Below, one piece after another: positions 35,758-37,928 of a DNA stretch of 37,928 nucleotides. The stretch comes from Bacteroidales bacterium (GTDB lineage: Bacteria; Bacteroidota; Bacteroidia; Bacteroidales; PUMT01). The stretch spans positions 1 through 37,928 of the forward strand of contig SLKJ01000197.1 in assembly GCA_007134675.1 (NCBI GenBank). The letters are read 5' to 3'. Made by a program: the position numbers and the translations under genes. Numbering within the stretch: the stretch's first letter is position 1; each line of letters begins with the position of its first letter. A model generated the notes under the pieces. The model saw only the letters and a program-made list of their open reading frames with translations, did no database searches and had not been told where the DNA came from.

Positions 35758-37011
35758 TTACAAAGAGTATCTGAAATCAAACAAGTTTTTTGATTTCAAC
35801 AACTCACTGTTATCCCTGAACTCATCCCAGGCTGTCAGTAAAACCAGGTGGTCACACTTATCAACAATCTCATCAAGTGACTCAAGATAATTGATCCGGA
35901 ACTCAGGGTAATGTTTTTTAAACTCTTCACTGGCTATAGGGTCATATGCATAAATGTTCCTGAACCCTTTTTCCAATAATAGTTCTATAATATCCTTTAC
36001 AGGTGTGAGCCTGACATCATCCGAAGCGGGTTTAAAAGAGAGGCCAAGTATGCCAAGTGGCTCATCATACCCAATCGTGCCATCGATCTTATCAACCAGA
36101 TGTGATTTTATGTTGCTGTTGATATTTATATTGGCCGAAAGCATGGGGGGCCTGAACCCGTTTTTCTCCGATATACTGACAAGCGCAGCTGTATCTTTGG
36201 GAAGGCAATAACCCCCGTACCCGCAACCCGGATATACGTAACTCTTCATCGGAGCAGGTGATCCGTACCAGCGCTTGTCCTCATGCAGTATCCTGAAAGC
36301 GCTTTGCACATCAATTTTTCCTATTGCATCTGCAACCATCGACATTTCGTTTGAATAACTGATCATGGTTGAGAGCAGTGTATTTGAAAGGTATTTTATA
36401 AACTCGGAAGTATTGTAATTAACGTAATGCACGGGAGCATTAAACGGTTTGTAGATATTGTCAAGAATGACCTTGGATTGCTCATCCTCAACACCTATAA
36501 CAACCCTGTCAGGTTCAATAAAATCTTCCCAGCAGTATCCTTCACGCAGAAATTCGGGATTGGAGGCAAAGCCCACTTTCCTGTTTTTACTGGATTTCAG
36601 CCTTTCCTGAACGTAAGGTATTACTTCATTTGTTACAGTAGAGGGTGGTACAGTCGATTTTGTCACAAGAACCTGAAAGCGGTCAGTTTCCACGTCGATT
36701 ATCTGGTCAATGGCGGCCAGAAGATATGTCAGATCAGCACTGCCATCTTCCTTCTCTGGTGTCCCGACACAGATAAATACTGCATCACTGTTGCGGATAG
36801 CTTCTTCAAAAGGTGTGTCAAGAAAAAATGTCTTATTCATGGTCTCCGTCAGAACATCCTCTAAATGAGGCTCAAAGAAGGGTACCTTGTAGTTTTTCAA
36901 ACTGTTGAGCCTTTCCTCGGAAATATCGAAACCGTATGTTTTGAATCCCTTTTTGGCAAAACCAAGGCCGGTGGTAAGGCCTACAAAACCCAATCCTAAT
37001 ATTGAAATCAT
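35758..37011 (-). CDS. ugd: UDP-glucose 6-dehydrogenase-like nucleotide-sugar dehydrogenase
   Basis: A 417-residue enzyme that oxidises the C6 hydroxyl of a UDP-sugar to a carboxylate in two NAD-dependent steps. The NAD-binding motif is ILGLGFVGLTTGLGFAKKG (residues 4-22). VFICVGTPEKEDGSADL and FASNPEFLREG are the family segments. The catalytic Cys lies at about 268 in GCGYGGYCLPKD, close to the UGD form (GGSCFPKD) and unlike the GGHC form of the ManNAc enzymes. The C-terminal UDP-binding domain includes LGLSFKPASDDVRLTP. UDP-glucose is the likely substrate but is not proven. It overlaps the upstream SDR gene by 4 nt, so both should be produced together. Confidence 0.9.
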   Translation of the reverse strand: MISILGLGFVGLTTGLGFAKKGFKTYGFDISEERLNSLKNYKVPFFEPHLEDVLTETMNKTFFLDTPFEEAIRNSDAVFICVGTPEKEDGSADLTYLLAAIDQIIDVETDRFQVLVTKSTVPPSTVTNEVIPYVQERLKSSKNRKVGFASNPEFLREGYCWEDFIEPDRVVIGVEDEQSKVILDNIYKPFNAPVHYVNYNTSEFIKYLSNTLLSTMISYSNEMSMVADAIGKIDVQSAFRILHEDKRWYGSPAPMKSYVYPGCGYGGYCLPKDTAALVSISEKNGFRPPMLSANININSNIKSHLVDKIDGTIGYDEPLGILGLSFKPASDDVRLTPVKDIIELLLEKGFRNIYAYDPIASEEFKKHYPEFRINYLESLDEIVDKCDHLVLLTAWDEFRDNSELLKSKNLFDFRYSL

Positions 37012-37928
37012 ATTAAACCTCCTTTATTAATTTGTAAAAACTCAAGGTAACGGCCAATGCCCTCATTAACATATATGGCGGGATCATATCCCAGAATATT
37101 TTTTGCTTTTGCAATATCCGGGCAACGCCTGTTCGGATTATCAGTCATATAATGTGAGTCCTCCGGTACATCGAATTCAACCTTGCCCTTATAATCAAAT
37201 AATCTTTTTGCATTCTCCCTGAAAAGCTCTGCAAACTCCATAACTGATATCTCAGGTTTGTCGATCCCTATGTTAAAAACATCTTTTTTACCGTACAGCA
37301 ATATCTTCAGGTACCCGGTAATCGCATCAGATATGTAACAGAAGGTACGGGTCGGCTTACCATCAGAAAACATTACCAGATCGCGGCCTTCGAGCACGCA
37401 TTTTGCAAAATCTGCGGGCAGCCTCTTGTCATTTATATTCATGCCGGGTCCGTAGTTATTGAAAGGCCTGGCTATGGAAACAGGGAAACCGTATTTTTCG
37501 CCAAAAATATAACACAATGTTTCACCGAACCGTTTGGCCTCATCATAACAGGCTCTTGGCCCCATGGTTGCAACGTTACCCCGGTATTCCTCATTGGTCG
37601 GAATGAATTCCGGGAATGGATCACCATAGATCTCACTGCTGGAGAAAAAGAGCATACCAGCAATGCTTTTGTCCCTGAAGTAATCCATTAAGCGTCTTAA
37701 ACCGGTGACATTTGCATCAACAGTTTCAAGAGGGTATATCCGGTAAAATGTGGGTGAAGCTATTGATGCACCATGTATGATAAGATTTGCTTTATCAATA
37801 CCGGTGATTGATTCAGGATCATCCTTGATAATATCAAAGTGATGAAGCTTTATAAGCGGATTGTCTTTTACCATCTCATCAAGCCAGTCACGTGTACCGG
37901 TCAGAAAATTATCCAGGGCAATAACCTC
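37008..37928 (-). CDS. UDP-glucuronate decarboxylase-like SDR, 5' partial
   Basis: The track begins at Met 37874, but the frame is open to the right edge. The extra codons read EVIALDNFLTGTRDWLDE, the normal continuation of the NAD-binding fold, so the start and the GxxGxxG loop are outside. Extended-SDR features are HGASIASP, FFSSSEIYGDPFPEFIP, GPRACYDEAKRFGETL (Tyr and Lys of the YxxxK motif), RPFNNYGPGM, TRTFCYISDAI and NPNRRCPDIAKAKNILGYDP. The SSEIYGDP and RACYDEAKR forms are those of UDP-glucuronate decarboxylases, which make UDP-xylose. The next gene makes UDP-glucuronate, which supports this. A related 4-keto-pentose or apiose-type enzyme cannot be excluded. Confidence 0.86.
   Translation of the reverse strand, partial: EVIALDNFLTGTRDWLDEMVKDNPLIKLHHFDIIKDDPESITGIDKANLIIHGASIASPTFYRIYPLETVDANVTGLRRLMDYFRDKSIAGMLFFSSSEIYGDPFPEFIPTNEEYRGNVATMGPRACYDEAKRFGETLCYIFGEKYGFPVSIARPFNNYGPGMNINDKRLPADFAKCVLEGRDLVMFSDGKPTRTFCYISDAITGYLKILLYGKKDVFNIGIDKPEISVMEFAELFRENAKRLFDYKGKVEFDVPEDSHYMTDNPNRRCPDIAKAKNILGYDPAIYVNEGIGRYLEFLQINKGGLI

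Noticed and set aside
36427-36864. 145-residue + strand ORF
   Set aside because: It lies fully antisense to the well-supported nucleotide-sugar dehydrogenase gene.

Overview
This window looks like a Bacteroidota chromosome, probably a free-living marine-type lineage in or near Marinilabiliales; the placement is inferred from gene content. Three secreted proteins end in type IX secretion (T9SS) type A sorting domains. Two carry Omp28-like domains. Start codons lack obvious Shine-Dalgarno sites, and two upstream regions contain the Bacteroidota -7 box TAnnTTTG. No tRNA, rRNA, CRISPR array, IS element or phage gene was seen.

The window is essentially one large exopolysaccharide or capsule (Wzx/Wzy/Wzc-type) locus. 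Left arm, + strand, 1-19864: two very large paralogous T9SS surface proteins (the first cut by the window edge), two tandem polyprenyl-phosphate sugar-1-phosphate transferases, a Wza-like outer-membrane export lipoprotein, a Wzc-like tyrosine autokinase/co-polymerase, a WecG/TagA/CpsF glycosyltransferase, a GT-B glycosyltransferase, a Tat-signal beta-helix protein and two GT2 glycosyltransferases.

Right arm, mostly - strand, 37928-19877, read in transcription order: a UDP-glucuronate-decarboxylase-like SDR (cut by the right edge), a nucleotide-sugar 6-dehydrogenase, a homoserine-dehydrogenase-like/SAF oxidoreductase, an Sde182/DUF1593 nucleoside-hydrolase-like T9SS protein, a GT2, a GT-B, the Wzx flippase, a GNT-I-like glycosyltransferase, the Wzy polymerase, a TIM-barrel glycosidase-like lipoprotein, a GT4, a hexapeptide acyltransferase and a TupA-like ATP-grasp ligase. 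One GT2 gene (23107-24033) lies on the + strand inside this block.

Inferred division of labour: the dehydrogenase and SDR make a UDP-uronic acid and a derived UDP-pentose. The sugar transferases load the first sugar onto undecaprenyl phosphate, and about nine glycosyltransferases extend the repeat unit. The acyltransferase and ATP-grasp protein decorate it. Wzx flips it, Wzy polymerises it, and Wza/Wzc export and regulate it. Three secreted proteins with hydrolase-like or beta-helix folds may trim or bind the polymer, and the T9SS proteins may sit at the surface with it.

The glycosyltransferase core (about 15.5-24 kb) looks more AT-rich than the flanks, as expected for an exchangeable polysaccharide locus. 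I found no clear previously undescribed defence or mobile system. The most unusual points are the paired giant T9SS paralogs whose Omp28-like domain lacks the CxxC pair, the tandem initiating transferases, a G9 tract inside wzc, the SAF oxidoreductase beside the uronate/pentose genes, and a GNT-I-like transferase.
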